A stretch of 64,000 nt of DNA, from NCBI GenBank assembly GCA_019455285.1, contig JACFMS010000008.1, forward strand, positions 64,139 through 128,138. The letters run 5' to 3'. Shown in pieces: positions 14,942 through 24,681 of this stretch; within the stretch, counting starts at the first letter, position 1, and every line of letters starts with the position of its first letter. Below the pieces are notes generated by a model, which did no database searches, was not told the origin of the DNA, and saw nothing but the letters and a program-made list of their open reading frames with translations. The translations under genes and the position numbers were made by a program. This stretch comes from Sphingomonadales bacterium. Lineage in GTDB: Bacteria; Pseudomonadota; Alphaproteobacteria; Sphingomonadales; Govanellaceae.

Positions 14942-17761
14942 TTAATGAATGAGCTTCAAGGCGCGCGCCTTGGCGCTGGCCTCCGTACGGTTGTGCGCTT
15001 CCAATTTTGCGTAAAGATTACGCACGTGCCAACGAACGCTTGATTCGGCGATGAGCAGTTCGCTGGCGACTTCCCGGTTTCTCTTTCCCGCCGCGATGAG
15101 CTCCAGAATCTGCAGCTCGCGGCCGGTAAGTCGATCATAGGAACCTTCAGCCTGGAGCGGCTCGGCCATTGATTTTCGGGCCGTAGTCTTAACGGCTTTT
15201 ATGGGTGCGGCACCCCCTTTAGCAACGTTCAGCAAATGCCGGACATACTGTAACCTTTCCTCGTGTCCTGAGGCCTCCTCGGAGCGGGAAAGGCGTTTTT
15301 GATAGTCATCGATTAGGGCAACCAGGTCATCGCCAAGATCAATGATGGTGCGGGCAAACCCTCCCTGCTCGCCAAGCAACAGCATTTCGCGGACATTTCT
15401 GAGCGCGTTATCGGTCTGGTCACGCTGGATTTGTGCAAGCGCCAATAGACCATTGATGACGATACACGATTGGGTCCGTCTGCACTGTTGCGCCTGACGC
15501 AGGAGATAGCGCAGCCAGTTGACGGCTTGTTCTGCTTTATTTGCGGCAATCAGATAGCGGCATAACGCCAGATAGCGGATTTCCAACAACGGATTGATGG
15601 TCAGCGTGGGCGGCGGCGCCGCTCGGCCGGTGGGCGCCGATATTTGCTTCAAAATGCCTTCCGCCGCATCGAGATCGCCGCAGCCGGTCAGAAACCAGGC
15701 CTGGTAAGACCTGACGCGATCAATCGATTGCGGCATGCTGAGATCAAGCAGACGGTTATTATACTCGATAAGCCTGTTTGCGGCGGCATGCTCGCCATGG
15801 GTCACCGCGATATGCTTGGCCGCCAGGATCTCCGTCTCGCACAAGATGTCGGGGCTTTCATTGAGAGCCGTCAGCCGCATGGCCTCATCGAGGTGGCTGT
15901 GGGATTTTTGCAGATCGTTCGATTCGTAATAAATTTTGGCGAATAGCAGATGGAAATGGCTGGCCACAGGCAGCGGCGCGCCAATATCATCGAGCGCTCG
16001 ATCAATCGCCTGGCTGCAATACTGCCGCGCTTCATCCAGACGGCCTTGTAAAAATCGGATTTGGGCAAGCTGCTCGAGCGCCAAATTGGCAATAAATGCA
16101 TTGGGCACCTTCTTGGCGAAAATCACCGAATCCGAGGCGGCTGCGAAGGCGGCGTCAAGTTTGTCTTCCTGTATGTTGGCATGGCACATTTGCAGTTCGA
16201 CATAGGCGCGCAGAAAATGCCAATCCGGACTGAGCCGATCTTTAATCGCTTTCAGGATTTTGATGTCGGGCACCTCGCCCAGTTGCGTTCGCTTGATATC
16301 AAGCTCGGCAATTTCAGTTTCGACAAGAAATTCATCTAAATGCGCCTTATCCTCCTCACTAAGCCGTTCGGGCCGTTGCGTCAGCAGGATTCTAGCCTGC
16401 GACAATAACTCTTGCGCTTTTTTCATACGCCTGGCCACGAAATATGACCAGGCCAGGGGGATCAGCACATTTGGCTTATTTTCAGAAAAAGCTTTCGGCA
16501 AGCCTTCGAACCAGCCGATGGCAAGGGAGATCTGGCTTGCGCGCACCATGCTGAGAATGGCGGCCTCAATGAGCGCTTCTTTGCGCGCTTCAGCGCCGCC
16601 CGCCATGGCGTGTTCGGCGGCGGCATAGGGCTGTCGGTTTACTTCAAACCAAAAGCTTGCCTTGCGATGAATGTCCGCGCGCTTAAGGCGTGGGTGTTTC
16701 TCAAGCCTGTCGATAAGGAATTCGGCGAACAGCGAATGATAGCGGTACCATTCCCCTTGGGCATCCAAGGGTTCCAGAAACAGATTTTCGCGCAAAAGCT
16801 TATCCAACATGGCGCGCGCATTGTTGGAGCCGGTGACGGCATCGCACAAGGAAGCACAGAACCGATCAAGAGGCGCGGTCTGGAGAAGAAATTCCTGGGT
16901 CTCCTGGTCCTGTCTTTCAAAAACCGTCCCGGCCAGATAATTGACGAGGCCTCTGTGGGTGCCTGAAATGACCTTATCTGGCAGCAGTCCGGAATGTTGC
17001 TTTTCCAAGGACAGCGAGGCGAGCTTGACAGCGGTAATCCAGCCCTCGGTTTGCCGATAGAGCGCTTTCAAGCTGGCATCATCTAGGGTAACGCCATGCT
17101 CTTCTTTCAGGTATTCCGCGATTTCCTCGGGATTAAAACGAATTTCCGTATCCTCGAAAACGCGAACCGCGCCGCCATGGGAAATTTCCGCCAAGGTCCA
17201 GGGGGGAAGGCTGCGGCTGGCGACGACGCAATGCACGTTCTGCGGCATATTTACAAGAAAGTAGAAAAAGGCCTTGTGGACCTCCGCGTCATGAATCGTG
17301 TGATAATCATCGACGAGAAAAAAGATGTGCTTGTTGATGCTCTCCAGCCGATTAAGCAGGGCGGCGAGGATATCTTCCACCGGTAGGGGAGGCAGCGCGG
17401 AGAAGATAGGCGCCAGATCAGCGTTAAGTCCGGGGTCGATTTCCGCGAATGCCGCCGCAATATAGGCGACTGCTCGGGTCTTTTCATTTTCCGCCGCGTC
17501 AAATCTTAGCCAGGCGACGGCGAAATCATGATCGGATAGAAAATCGTAGTATTGACGCAATAGCGTTGTCTTGCCATAGCCGGCAGGAGCTTTTAGTAAA
17601 ACGAGTCTGGAAGATTCCAATTCCTCCGTAGGTGGAACCAGACGAGGCCGCAAGGATGCTGCCGAAGCGCCCGCAGGCGCGCGCACCTTGTTGGTCAGAA
17701 TGATTGGCAGGCTCACACTGCGTTCAGAAAAAGCACCGTGCCGTCCACTGCGCTTTACCAT
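14942..17761 (-). CDS. MalT-like (LAL) LuxR-family transcription activator
   Basis: A very large regulator of about 939 residues with the LAL layout: an N-terminal STAND ATPase with Walker A APAGYGKTT and Walker B-like FFLVDDYH, a long helical tetratricopeptide-like middle, and a C-terminal LuxR helix-turn-helix (LTGRELQILELIAAGKRNREVASELLI then SSVRWHVRNLYAKL). MalT relatives are switched on by a small inducer and ATP and activate nearby catabolic genes. Here the gene is divergent from the aldolase/aldehyde dehydrogenase row and upstream of the exported aminotransferase, which makes these likely targets. ATG 17761 is chosen; a TTG at 17806 would add 15 residues. Confidence 0.9.
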   Translation of the reverse strand: MVKRSGRHGAFSERSVSLPIILTNKVRAPAGASAASLRPRLVPPTEELESSRLVLLKAPAGYGKTTLLRQYYDFLSDHDFAVAWLRFDAAENEKTRAVAYIAAAFAEIDPGLNADLAPIFSALPPLPVEDILAALLNRLESINKHIFFLVDDYHTIHDAEVHKAFFYFLVNMPQNVHCVVASRSLPPWTLAEISHGGAVRVFEDTEIRFNPEEIAEYLKEEHGVTLDDASLKALYRQTEGWITAVKLASLSLEKQHSGLLPDKVISGTHRGLVNYLAGTVFERQDQETQEFLLQTAPLDRFCASLCDAVTGSNNARAMLDKLLRENLFLEPLDAQGEWYRYHSLFAEFLIDRLEKHPRLKRADIHRKASFWFEVNRQPYAAAEHAMAGGAEARKEALIEAAILSMVRASQISLAIGWFEGLPKAFSENKPNVLIPLAWSYFVARRMKKAQELLSQARILLTQRPERLSEEDKAHLDEFLVETEIAELDIKRTQLGEVPDIKILKAIKDRLSPDWHFLRAYVELQMCHANIQEDKLDAAFAAASDSVIFAKKVPNAFIANLALEQLAQIRFLQGRLDEARQYCSQAIDRALDDIGAPLPVASHFHLLFAKIYYESNDLQKSHSHLDEAMRLTALNESPDILCETEILAAKHIAVTHGEHAAANRLIEYNNRLLDLSMPQSIDRVRSYQAWFLTGCGDLDAAEGILKQISAPTGRAAPPPTLTINPLLEIRYLALCRYLIAANKAEQAVNWLRYLLRQAQQCRRTQSCIVINGLLALAQIQRDQTDNALRNVREMLLLGEQGGFARTIIDLGDDLVALIDDYQKRLSRSEEASGHEERLQYVRHLLNVAKGGAAPIKAVKTTARKSMAEPLQAEGSYDRLTGRELQILELIAAGKRNREVASELLIAESSVRWHVRNLYAKLEAHNRTEASAKARALKLIH

Positions 17762-17831
17762 ATCCAATAGCCGGTCAGAAGGGGCCCCATCGCCATAACC
17801 AGGCAACTGTAATGCTCTTTTGTGGAGGTGA

Positions 17832-17923
17832 CCCCCTCAAAACGCAGGGGGAAACTCGGGTGATTTTCAGCACATTTTATACCTTAAGTCAATTACGTCC
17901 CCCGGGCGGTAAGCCCTTGGGAC
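17832..17923. promoter_or_regulatory. Divergent control region with two dyads
   Basis: CCCCCT (17832-17837) pairs with AGGGGG (17846-17851), and GTCCC-CC-GGGC (17897-17907) mirrors GCCC-TT-GGGAC (17913-17923) apart from a central CC/TT mismatch. Both lie between the divergent LuxR regulator and the aldolase-like gene. Either could bind the LuxR protein; this is inferred from position only. Confidence 0.4.
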
Positions 17924-17960
17924 AAATTGAGAACATGAGTAAATGGTGAGAAAGTTTATC

Positions 17961-19103
17961 ATGCCAAAAACAAGCCGCGGGCCTAACATGCAGCTGATCG
18001 GCAAACCTGCGGCGCGGACCAGATTGAGCACTCCGGCCTTGATCCTCGATCTTGATGTGTTGGAGGCAAACATCCTCAGGATGGCTGAAGCCGGCAAGGA
18101 ATTCGGCGTCGGTATCCGGCCGCATGTCAAGTGTCACAAATCGATAGCAATCGCCCAAAAACAAATTGCAGCGGGCGCTATCGGCATTTGCTGCGCCACC
18201 ATCGGCGAAGCTGAGGTCATGGGCCAGGCCGGCATATCCAACATTCTCATTACCTCACCCTTGATCACTGAGGATAAAATTTTTCGTGCGGTCGAATTAT
18301 CCGGAAGTGACAAGGGTCTTTGCGTTGTAACCGACCATCCGCTCAATGCGATGCGTCTATCTGCATTGTTCAAGCAGGCGGGGCGGCGCATCGGAGTGGT
18401 AATCGATATCGATTCAGGTATGCAACGCACCGGCGTTGCCAGCCAAAAGAACGCGATCGAATTGGTGAAACTGGTTCATGACCTCGATAATCTCGACTAT
18501 CGCGGGGTTCAATGCTACGCCGGCCATGTGCAGCATATTGAGAATACCGAAAGACGCCAGGAAGCGGCCTTATCTGTCATGGGTGGGGTAAAGGTTCTAT
18601 GCGAGGAACTGAGCGCGATAGGACTTTCGCCGGCGATTGTTACCGGCGGCGGCACCGGAACATTTGATATTGATGGTCCTGCCGGCGTATTGAATGAGCT
18701 GCAGGTCGGCTCCTACGTCTTCATGGATGCCCAATATAACCGCGTTTGGATGAATAGCGGGCTTACTCCTCCCTTCGATGTGTCGCTTTTTGTGCAGTCA
18801 TCGGTGATCAGCAGCAATTTTGCCGGTGGCGTTACTTGCGATGCCGGCCTTAAGCATTTTGCCGTTGATGGCGGTGTGCCGGTTATCGCCCGCGGTGCAC
18901 CGGGCGGTGTGAGGTACGAATATCGCGGCGACGAGCATGGGCATGTGACGTTCGCCGAAGGCGCAAGCAAGCCTGATCTGGGTGATCGCATGGAATTTAT
19001 CGTGCCGCACTGTGACCCGACGGTCAATTTGTATAACTATTATCATTGTGTTCGCGGAGATGAACTGGTCGATATCTGGCCAATCGACGCCCGTGGCCTG
19101 TAA
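17961..19103 (+). CDS. D-threonine aldolase / 3-hydroxy-D-aspartate aldolase-like PLP enzyme
   Basis: A fold-type III (alanine-racemase-like) PLP enzyme of about 380 residues. The PLP lysine is in RPHVKCHK (Lys57 is most likely), and the C-terminal PHCDPTVNLY carries the His and Asp that bind the metal in D-threonine aldolases and eukaryotic-type D-serine dehydratases. These enzymes cleave beta-hydroxy-D-amino acids to glycine or glyoxylate-type products and an aldehyde, or dehydrate D-serine. The downstream aldehyde dehydrogenase favours the aldolase reading. Several ATGs are possible (17943, 17961, 17988); 17961 has a GAGAAAG 6 nt upstream. First gene of a five-gene row, divergent from the LuxR regulator. 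Confidence 0.82.
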   Translation: MPKTSRGPNMQLIGKPAARTRLSTPALILDLDVLEANILRMAEAGKEFGVGIRPHVKCHKSIAIAQKQIAAGAIGICCATIGEAEVMGQAGISNILITSPLITEDKIFRAVELSGSDKGLCVVTDHPLNAMRLSALFKQAGRRIGVVIDIDSGMQRTGVASQKNAIELVKLVHDLDNLDYRGVQCYAGHVQHIENTERRQEAALSVMGGVKVLCEELSAIGLSPAIVTGGGTGTFDIDGPAGVLNELQVGSYVFMDAQYNRVWMNSGLTPPFDVSLFVQSSVISSNFAGGVTCDAGLKHFAVDGGVPVIARGAPGGVRYEYRGDEHGHVTFAEGASKPDLGDRMEFIVPHCDPTVNLYNYYHCVRGDELVDIWPIDARGL

Positions 19104-19126
19104 TATCCGCTGCAAAGGAAAGCGTA

Positions 19127-20638
19127 ATGGGTATCCTGAGTAATGATTTGTCTGCCTTAAGCAGCAAGAATAAGAGCTTTCTAGCGGACAATCGCCGATT
19201 GTTCATTGGCGGGCAATGGGTCGAGGCCACATCCGGGCAAACATTCCCCGTATATGACCCGTCATCCGGTCTGGAAATCACCAGGGCGCAAAGCGCTTCG
19301 CCCGCCGATGTCGACCGCGCCGTGGCCGCCGCCCGCCAAGCGTATGATGTTGGCCCATGGAGCAAGACAAGTCCTGCCGAGCGCGAACGCCTGTTATGGC
19401 GGTTATCCGACCTGCTAGAAAAGCATGCCGATGATCTGGCGCAGCTTGAATCATTGGATAACGGCAAGCCTCTTGCCCATGCCCGCGCCATAGACTTGCC
19501 GTTATCAATAAACTTCCTCCGCTACATCGCCGGCTTTGCCACCAAGATTCACGGTCGGACGTTTGATCTATCGGTCCCTTATGCGCCTGCGGCGCGGTTT
19601 TCCGCCTACACGCGCAAAGAACCGGTTGGCGTGGTCGGCGCGATCATACCCTGGAACATGCCGCTTCTCATGGCGGTATGGAAGCTGGGGCCCGCGCTGG
19701 CGGCGGGCTGCACGATCATTCTCAAGCCCGCCTCGGATACGCCGCTGACGGCGTTGCGCATCGGCGAGCTGGTAGCGGAAGCCGGCTTTCCCGAAGGCGT
19801 GGTCAACATCATCACCGGGTCCGGCGGGATGGTCGGCGCGGCGATGGTCAACCATCCTTCCATCGACAAGATTGCCTTTACCGGCTCCACGGCGGTGGGC
19901 AAATCCATCGGGCGACAAAGCGCAAATACCATGAAGCGCATTTCGCTGGAGCTTGGCGGCAAGTCGCCGGTCATCGTGCTTGATGATGCGGACTTAAATG
20001 TCACGGTGCCCGGCGTGCTCTTAGGGATTTTCGCCAACTGCGGTCAGGTCTGCGCGGCAGGCTCCCGGCTTTATGTCCAAAAATCGATTTATGAGCCGCT
20101 GATGGCGGCTTTAGAACAGGCGGCGAAATCGATCAAGGTCGGGCCGGGTCTAGATCTGGCGACTGAAATGGGACCAATGGTTTCGGCCACGCAGCGGCGC
20201 ACAGTGGCCGAGTATATCGCCTCAGGCCTCGATGAAGGGGCAGAGCTGGTCGCCGGCGGCCGGGCGCTGGAAGCCGACGGCTACTATATAGAGCCGACGA
20301 TCTTCTCCAATACCAATCACGCCATGCGCATCGTGCAGGAGGAAATCTTTGGCCCGGTTCTTTCCGCCCAGCCTTTCAACGATGAGGAAGAGGCGATAAA
20401 ACTTGCCAACCATTCGCCTTTTGGCTTGGCATCCAGCATCTATTCCACCAACAATAACCGCATCCAGCGGTTGACGCCGGCGATCAAGGCCGGCACGGTT
20501 TGGGTCAACTGCCATAATATTTTCGATCCCGCGTTACCGTTTGGCGGCTACAAGGAGTCAGGCATTGGCCGCGAGATGGGTGAAGAAGTGATGAATATGT
20601 ATACGGAGGTAAAATCCGTCTGTATGGCTTATGGTTGA
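19127..20638 (+). CDS. NAD(P)-dependent aldehyde dehydrogenase
   Basis: A full-length, 503-residue aldehyde dehydrogenase. It has the cofactor-binding PWNMPL and FTGSTAVGKSIG segments, the general-base Glu in ELGGKSPV and the nucleophile Cys in NCGQVCAAGSRL, and ends with the FGGYKESGIGREMG signature. It oxidises an aldehyde to an acid. The start follows AAAGGA. It lies 23 nt after the aldolase-like gene and three genes before an acyl-CoA ligase, a layout that fits aldehyde to acid to CoA thioester. The overall style is near betaine- or aromatic-aldehyde dehydrogenases, but the substrate is not determined. Confidence 0.93.
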   Translation: MGILSNDLSALSSKNKSFLADNRRLFIGGQWVEATSGQTFPVYDPSSGLEITRAQSASPADVDRAVAAARQAYDVGPWSKTSPAERERLLWRLSDLLEKHADDLAQLESLDNGKPLAHARAIDLPLSINFLRYIAGFATKIHGRTFDLSVPYAPAARFSAYTRKEPVGVVGAIIPWNMPLLMAVWKLGPALAAGCTIILKPASDTPLTALRIGELVAEAGFPEGVVNIITGSGGMVGAAMVNHPSIDKIAFTGSTAVGKSIGRQSANTMKRISLELGGKSPVIVLDDADLNVTVPGVLLGIFANCGQVCAAGSRLYVQKSIYEPLMAALEQAAKSIKVGPGLDLATEMGPMVSATQRRTVAEYIASGLDEGAELVAGGRALEADGYYIEPTIFSNTNHAMRIVQEEIFGPVLSAQPFNDEEEAIKLANHSPFGLASSIYSTNNNRIQRLTPAIKAGTVWVNCHNIFDPALPFGGYKESGIGREMGEEVMNMYTEVKSVCMAYG

Positions 20639-20672
20639 GCTTTGTAACTGAACAGGCGGGAACGTAAAAGAT

Positions 20673-21788
20673 ATGTCGTCGGTCGCAAGAATATTCAAAG
20701 TCTATATTATGCCTGGCTGCATCTTCCAGTCGGTCATGGTAGGGGGCGGATATGGAACCGGGCGCGAGCTCGTCGAATATTTCACTCAATATGGTTTCTG
20801 GGGCGGTCTTCTTGGATTGACGGTATCCACGGTGGTGATGGCGATCATTCTCGCCCTCACCTTTGAGATCGCTAGATTGTGCCAGGCCTACGACTACCGA
20901 ACCTTCATTCGGGGACTGCTTGGACCCTTTTGGGTGGTCTACGAGGTAACCGCCCTGGTGATGCTGTTGCTCATGTTATCCGTCCTGGCGGCGGCGTGCG
21001 GATCCATCTTCACCGATGCGTTCTTGCTGCCACGGTGGGTTGGTATTCTAGGAATGGTGGTCTCCATTGGCCTTCTGGCGTTTTTTGGACGCTATATCCT
21101 AAGCCTGGCCCTGACCTTTTGGGCGTTTGTTCTTTACGCGGTTTTCATCGCATTCCTTGTCATCGCCTTGCTGCATGGTTCAAATGAAATCGTGGCCCAT
21201 GCCCAAAGCTGGGTGGTTCATGATGGATGGCTTACCAGCGGCTTGAAATATGCTTTTTACAATCTTGCCATCGCTCCGCTCGTGCTTTATGCCGCCAGAC
21301 CCATCGAGAAACGACGGGAAGCCATAGGCGCCGGCATACTCGCCGCGGTCATTTCGTTGTTGCCGGGCGCCATTTTCCATGTGGCGTTTTTCGCAGCTTA
21401 CCCAGGCGTCACGGAGCAGGAAGTACCGGTTTATTGGATGATCCAAAAATTCTATGTGCCGGGCTTTCTGATTATCTACTCCATCATGCTCTTTGGCACC
21501 CTGATTGAAACCGGCGCCGGCAGCCTGCAAGGCGTATTCGAGCGCATTGACACTTTTCTGGGTGAAAAGGGCTTGAAGCCGCTGCCAAAACTGGCAAATG
21601 CGCTGATCGCCATTGTCACCATCGGCGTCAGCATCGGGCTATCAAGCCTCGGGGTTATTACCTTGGTAGCCAAGGGGTATGGGCTCATGGCCTGGGCTTA
21701 TATGGCTATCTTCATCATTCCGATTTTGACCATAGGAATTTACAAGATTATCCGTCATTCAAGAGAAAACGAGGTTGTTACATGCTAA
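20673..21788 (+). CDS. YkvI-like integral membrane permease
   Basis: A 371-residue protein made almost entirely of hydrophobic helices (about ten). It opens with IFQSVMVGGGYGTGRELVEYF, a glycine-rich first helix typical of the YkvI branch of the LeuT/APC-fold transporters. Such proteins are poorly characterised and are thought to move amino acids or similar solutes across the inner membrane. It sits inside the aldolase/dehydrogenase row and overlaps the next gene by 7 nt, so it probably imports the substrate of this pathway. A function other than transport is unlikely given the helix content. Confidence 0.72.
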   Translation: MSSVARIFKVYIMPGCIFQSVMVGGGYGTGRELVEYFTQYGFWGGLLGLTVSTVVMAIILALTFEIARLCQAYDYRTFIRGLLGPFWVVYEVTALVMLLLMLSVLAAACGSIFTDAFLLPRWVGILGMVVSIGLLAFFGRYILSLALTFWAFVLYAVFIAFLVIALLHGSNEIVAHAQSWVVHDGWLTSGLKYAFYNLAIAPLVLYAARPIEKRREAIGAGILAAVISLLPGAIFHVAFFAAYPGVTEQEVPVYWMIQKFYVPGFLIIYSIMLFGTLIETGAGSLQGVFERIDTFLGEKGLKPLPKLANALIAIVTIGVSIGLSSLGVITLVAKGYGLMAWAYMAIFIIPILTIGIYKIIRHSRENEVVTC

Positions 21789-22810
21789 CCATCGAAAGTC
21801 TTAAAAACTCTCTCAGCCTGCCGGTCATTGGCGCGCCGCTCTTTATCATCTCTGGCCCTGAGCTCGTCATTGCGCAATGCAAAGCGGGCATCGTCGGCTC
21901 TTTTCCCGCGCTCAATGCGCGTCCGCAACATGTGCTCGATACCTGGCTGAAGCAGATCAAGGATGATCTTGGCGCATACAAGGAAATGAATCCCGGCAAG
22001 AAAGTGGCTCCCTTTGCCGTAAATCAGATCTGTCATAATTCCAATGACCGTCTTTGGAAGGATATGGAGCTGTGCGTAAAGCACGAGGTTCCCATCATCA
22101 TCACCAGCCTGCGGCCGCCGGCAGATATCGTGAAGGCGGCGCACTCCTACGGCGGTCTTGTGTTTCATGACGTAATCAATGTGCGTCATGCCATGAAGGC
22201 GGCGGAGCAGGGCATTGACGGGCTGATCCTCGTCTGCACCGGAGCGGGCGGGCACGCCGGAACATTAAGCCCGTTTGCCCTGGTGCGGGAAGTAAAACCC
22301 TGGTTTAAAGGCGCGATCCTGCTATCCGGAGCGATTTCTGATGGCTACGGGATTGCTTCCGCCATCGCGCTTGGCGCTGACTTTGCTTACCTGGGAACGC
22401 GGTTCATCGCCACCCAGGAAGCCAACGCTTCCCCTGAATACAAGCAGATGCTGATCGACAGCACGGCGGACGATATCATCTATTCATCGCTCTTTACCGG
22501 TGTTCACGGCAATTACCTGAAGCCCTCGGTTTCAGCGGCTGGCCTTGATCCTAATAATCTTCCAACGGCCGATAAATCGACCATGGATTTCGGCTCCGGC
22601 GGCAACACGGAGAAGAAGGTATGGAAGGATATTTGGGGCGCAGGGCAGGGCGTCGGCGGCATTCATGATGCGCCGACCACGGCGGATATTATTGCTCGTA
22701 TGAAAAGCGAGTTTGAACAGGCATTCAGCCGGTTCACGGCATATGCATCGCGGTTTAGCGAAAACGATGAGTCATATGCGCCAGCAAGTCAGAAACGGAT
22801 GATATCGTAA
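21782..22810 (+). CDS. Nitronate monooxygenase (2-nitropropane dioxygenase family)
   Basis: A 342-residue FMN-dependent TIM-barrel protein. The N-terminal GAPLFIISGPELVIAQCKAG and the phosphate-binding LVCTGAGGHAGTLSPF and LSGAISDGYGIASAIALGADFAYLGTRF segments are those of class I/II nitronate monooxygenases. These oxidise alkyl nitronates to carbonyl compounds, and some relatives instead act as enoyl reductases. It overlaps the permease gene by 7 nt and precedes an acyl-CoA ligase. In this setting it may detoxify a nitro compound or act on a CoA-linked intermediate; the sequence does not decide. Confidence 0.85.
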   Translation: MLTIESLKNSLSLPVIGAPLFIISGPELVIAQCKAGIVGSFPALNARPQHVLDTWLKQIKDDLGAYKEMNPGKKVAPFAVNQICHNSNDRLWKDMELCVKHEVPIIITSLRPPADIVKAAHSYGGLVFHDVINVRHAMKAAEQGIDGLILVCTGAGGHAGTLSPFALVREVKPWFKGAILLSGAISDGYGIASAIALGADFAYLGTRFIATQEANASPEYKQMLIDSTADDIIYSSLFTGVHGNYLKPSVSAAGLDPNNLPTADKSTMDFGSGGNTEKKVWKDIWGAGQGVGGIHDAPTTADIIARMKSEFEQAFSRFTAYASRFSENDESYAPASQKRMIS

Positions 22811-22852
22811 TCGGCAAGGCGAGAGTATCGGGGTGGATCAAGAACGGGTTTC

Positions 22853-24670
22853 ATGATGTCTGAGATAAACGCCCGCGCAGTCAACAGCACCTATGATCTG
22901 TTGGCGCGGGCCGCCCGCCAATCTCCGGAGCGGGAGGCGATTATCTACTTGCTGTCAGGGTCACTTGAGACAGATCCAATTCGCCTAACTTATGGCGGTT
23001 TACTGTCACAGGTGACTCAGGCGGCAAACTTATTCTCATCGCTTGGCGTGACGTCATCCGACGTGGTTTCCCTCCTGCTCCCCAATGTAGTTCAGGCGCA
23101 GATTGCCTTCTGGGGCGCCGAGGCGTGCGGCATCGCCAATCCGATTAATTTTCTGCTCAGTCCTGGTCACATTGCCGATGTGATGAATGCAGCACAAACA
23201 AAGGTGCTGGTGACCTTGGGGCCGCACCCGTTCATCGACCTGTGGGAAAAGGTGCAAAAAGTTCGCCAATTGGTGCCGAGCTTAAGGAGCATTCTGATGG
23301 TGGGCGGCGATGGCAACGCTATCGACGGGGCCTTGCCTTTTGATGCACTACTGGCCAAGCAGCCTGGCGACCGCTTACTAGGCGTCGCACAAAAAACGCC
23401 GGATGACGTCGCCGCCTATTTTCACACAGGCGGCACGACGGGCACGCCAAAGCTTGTCCAGCACACCCATGAAAACCAAGTCCACGTCGCCCAGGCGATG
23501 GCCTCGACCTATCATTTCGGCAAAGACGATGTGGTGCTAAGCGGTCTGCCGCTATTTCATGTGGCGGGTTCCATGCTGTTGTCCTTGGCACCGCTCTCGG
23601 CCGGTTCCGCCATTCTGCTGCCGACCCCATCGGGAAACCGTGATCCGCTGGTGCTCAAGAATTATTGGCGGATCGTCAATAGCTGCAACGCTACATTGTT
23701 TGGCGGCGTGCCGACGTCCTTGACCGACATCTTAAATCTTAGTGACGACATAGGCGTCAGACCTGACGGAATCAAATTCTGCATGACCGGCGGCGCGCAG
23801 TTGTCGATCGGGTTACAGAAACGTTTTTTTGAGGAAACCGGCTTCCCCGTTTATTCGATGTACGGCATGACCGAGACAGCCGGGGCCATTACCGCGGTGC
23901 CGCGCTCGGCCACCCCCCGCTTGGGTTCCGTGGGAAAAGCCATTGCCGGGGTCGAGGTAAAGGTTCTGCGCCTACAGGCATCCGAAAAGCTCGGCCAGCC
24001 ATGCGGCCCGCGGGAACCCGGCGTGGTGGTCGTCAAAGGCCCGAATGTGACGGCTGGTTATTATGATGCCAAGTCAGGTCTTCAGTCCGCCTGCGACGAC
24101 GATGGCTGGCTGAATACCGGCGATCTTGGCTATATCGATGAGGACGGCTGGCTTTACCTGACCGGCCGCGCCAAGGACGTGATTATTCGCAGCGGTCACA
24201 ATATTGATCCGGCTTCCATCGAGGAAGTGGCGGAAAGGCATCCGCATGTGAGACGGGCGGTAGCGGTCGGTCGTCCCGACCTGCGGGCGGGGGAGGTGCC
24301 GGTGGTATTCGTTGAAGCCAATGACGGCGTCGTTACGTCTGCCGACGCGATCAAGGACTATATCATCGAAAACATTTCCGAAGCCCCGGCGAAGCCAGCC
24401 GCCGTCTATATCGTCCCTCGGATTCCCATGACGGCGGTTGGCAAGATTTTTCGGCCGGCCTTGCGGCGGCAGGCAGCGCAATCCCTGGTCAGTGATAGGA
24501 TTCAGGAAATGTTCGCTGCCGCCGACCGACCGGAGGTAGTGATTGATGAATCGTGCGAACACGCCATCAAGCTGCTCATCCGCTGCCGCAGCGAGGCGGC
24601 CAAGGGTGAAGTGATCGACAAGCTTGATGCATGGCTGTCGCAACACACCATAGAATACGCCTTTATCTAG
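22853..24670 (+). CDS. Acyl-CoA synthetase (AMP-forming)
   Basis: A 605-residue adenylate-forming ligase. It has the P-loop-like HTGGTTGTPKLVQHTH, the YGMTETAG motif, the GDLGYIDEDGWLYLTGRAKDVI hinge region and the C-terminal catalytic lysine in VGKIFRP. It activates a carboxylic acid with ATP and CoA. The adenylate pocket gives no clear chain length, so fatty, aromatic and carnitine-type acids are all possible. Tandem ATGs at 22853 and 22856 are both usable. As the last gene of the row it would activate the acid made by the aldehyde dehydrogenase at 19127. The next gene is convergent. Confidence 0.9.
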   Translation: MMSEINARAVNSTYDLLARAARQSPEREAIIYLLSGSLETDPIRLTYGGLLSQVTQAANLFSSLGVTSSDVVSLLLPNVVQAQIAFWGAEACGIANPINFLLSPGHIADVMNAAQTKVLVTLGPHPFIDLWEKVQKVRQLVPSLRSILMVGGDGNAIDGALPFDALLAKQPGDRLLGVAQKTPDDVAAYFHTGGTTGTPKLVQHTHENQVHVAQAMASTYHFGKDDVVLSGLPLFHVAGSMLLSLAPLSAGSAILLPTPSGNRDPLVLKNYWRIVNSCNATLFGGVPTSLTDILNLSDDIGVRPDGIKFCMTGGAQLSIGLQKRFFEETGFPVYSMYGMTETAGAITAVPRSATPRLGSVGKAIAGVEVKVLRLQASEKLGQPCGPREPGVVVVKGPNVTAGYYDAKSGLQSACDDDGWLNTGDLGYIDEDGWLYLTGRAKDVIIRSGHNIDPASIEEVAERHPHVRRAVAVGRPDLRAGEVPVVFVEANDGVVTSADAIKDYIIENISEAPAKPAAVYIVPRIPMTAVGKIFRPALRRQAAQSLVSDRIQEMFAAADRPEVVIDESCEHAIKLLIRCRSEAAKGEVIDKLDAWLSQHTIEYAFI

Positions 24671-24681
24671 GTCGGCATATT

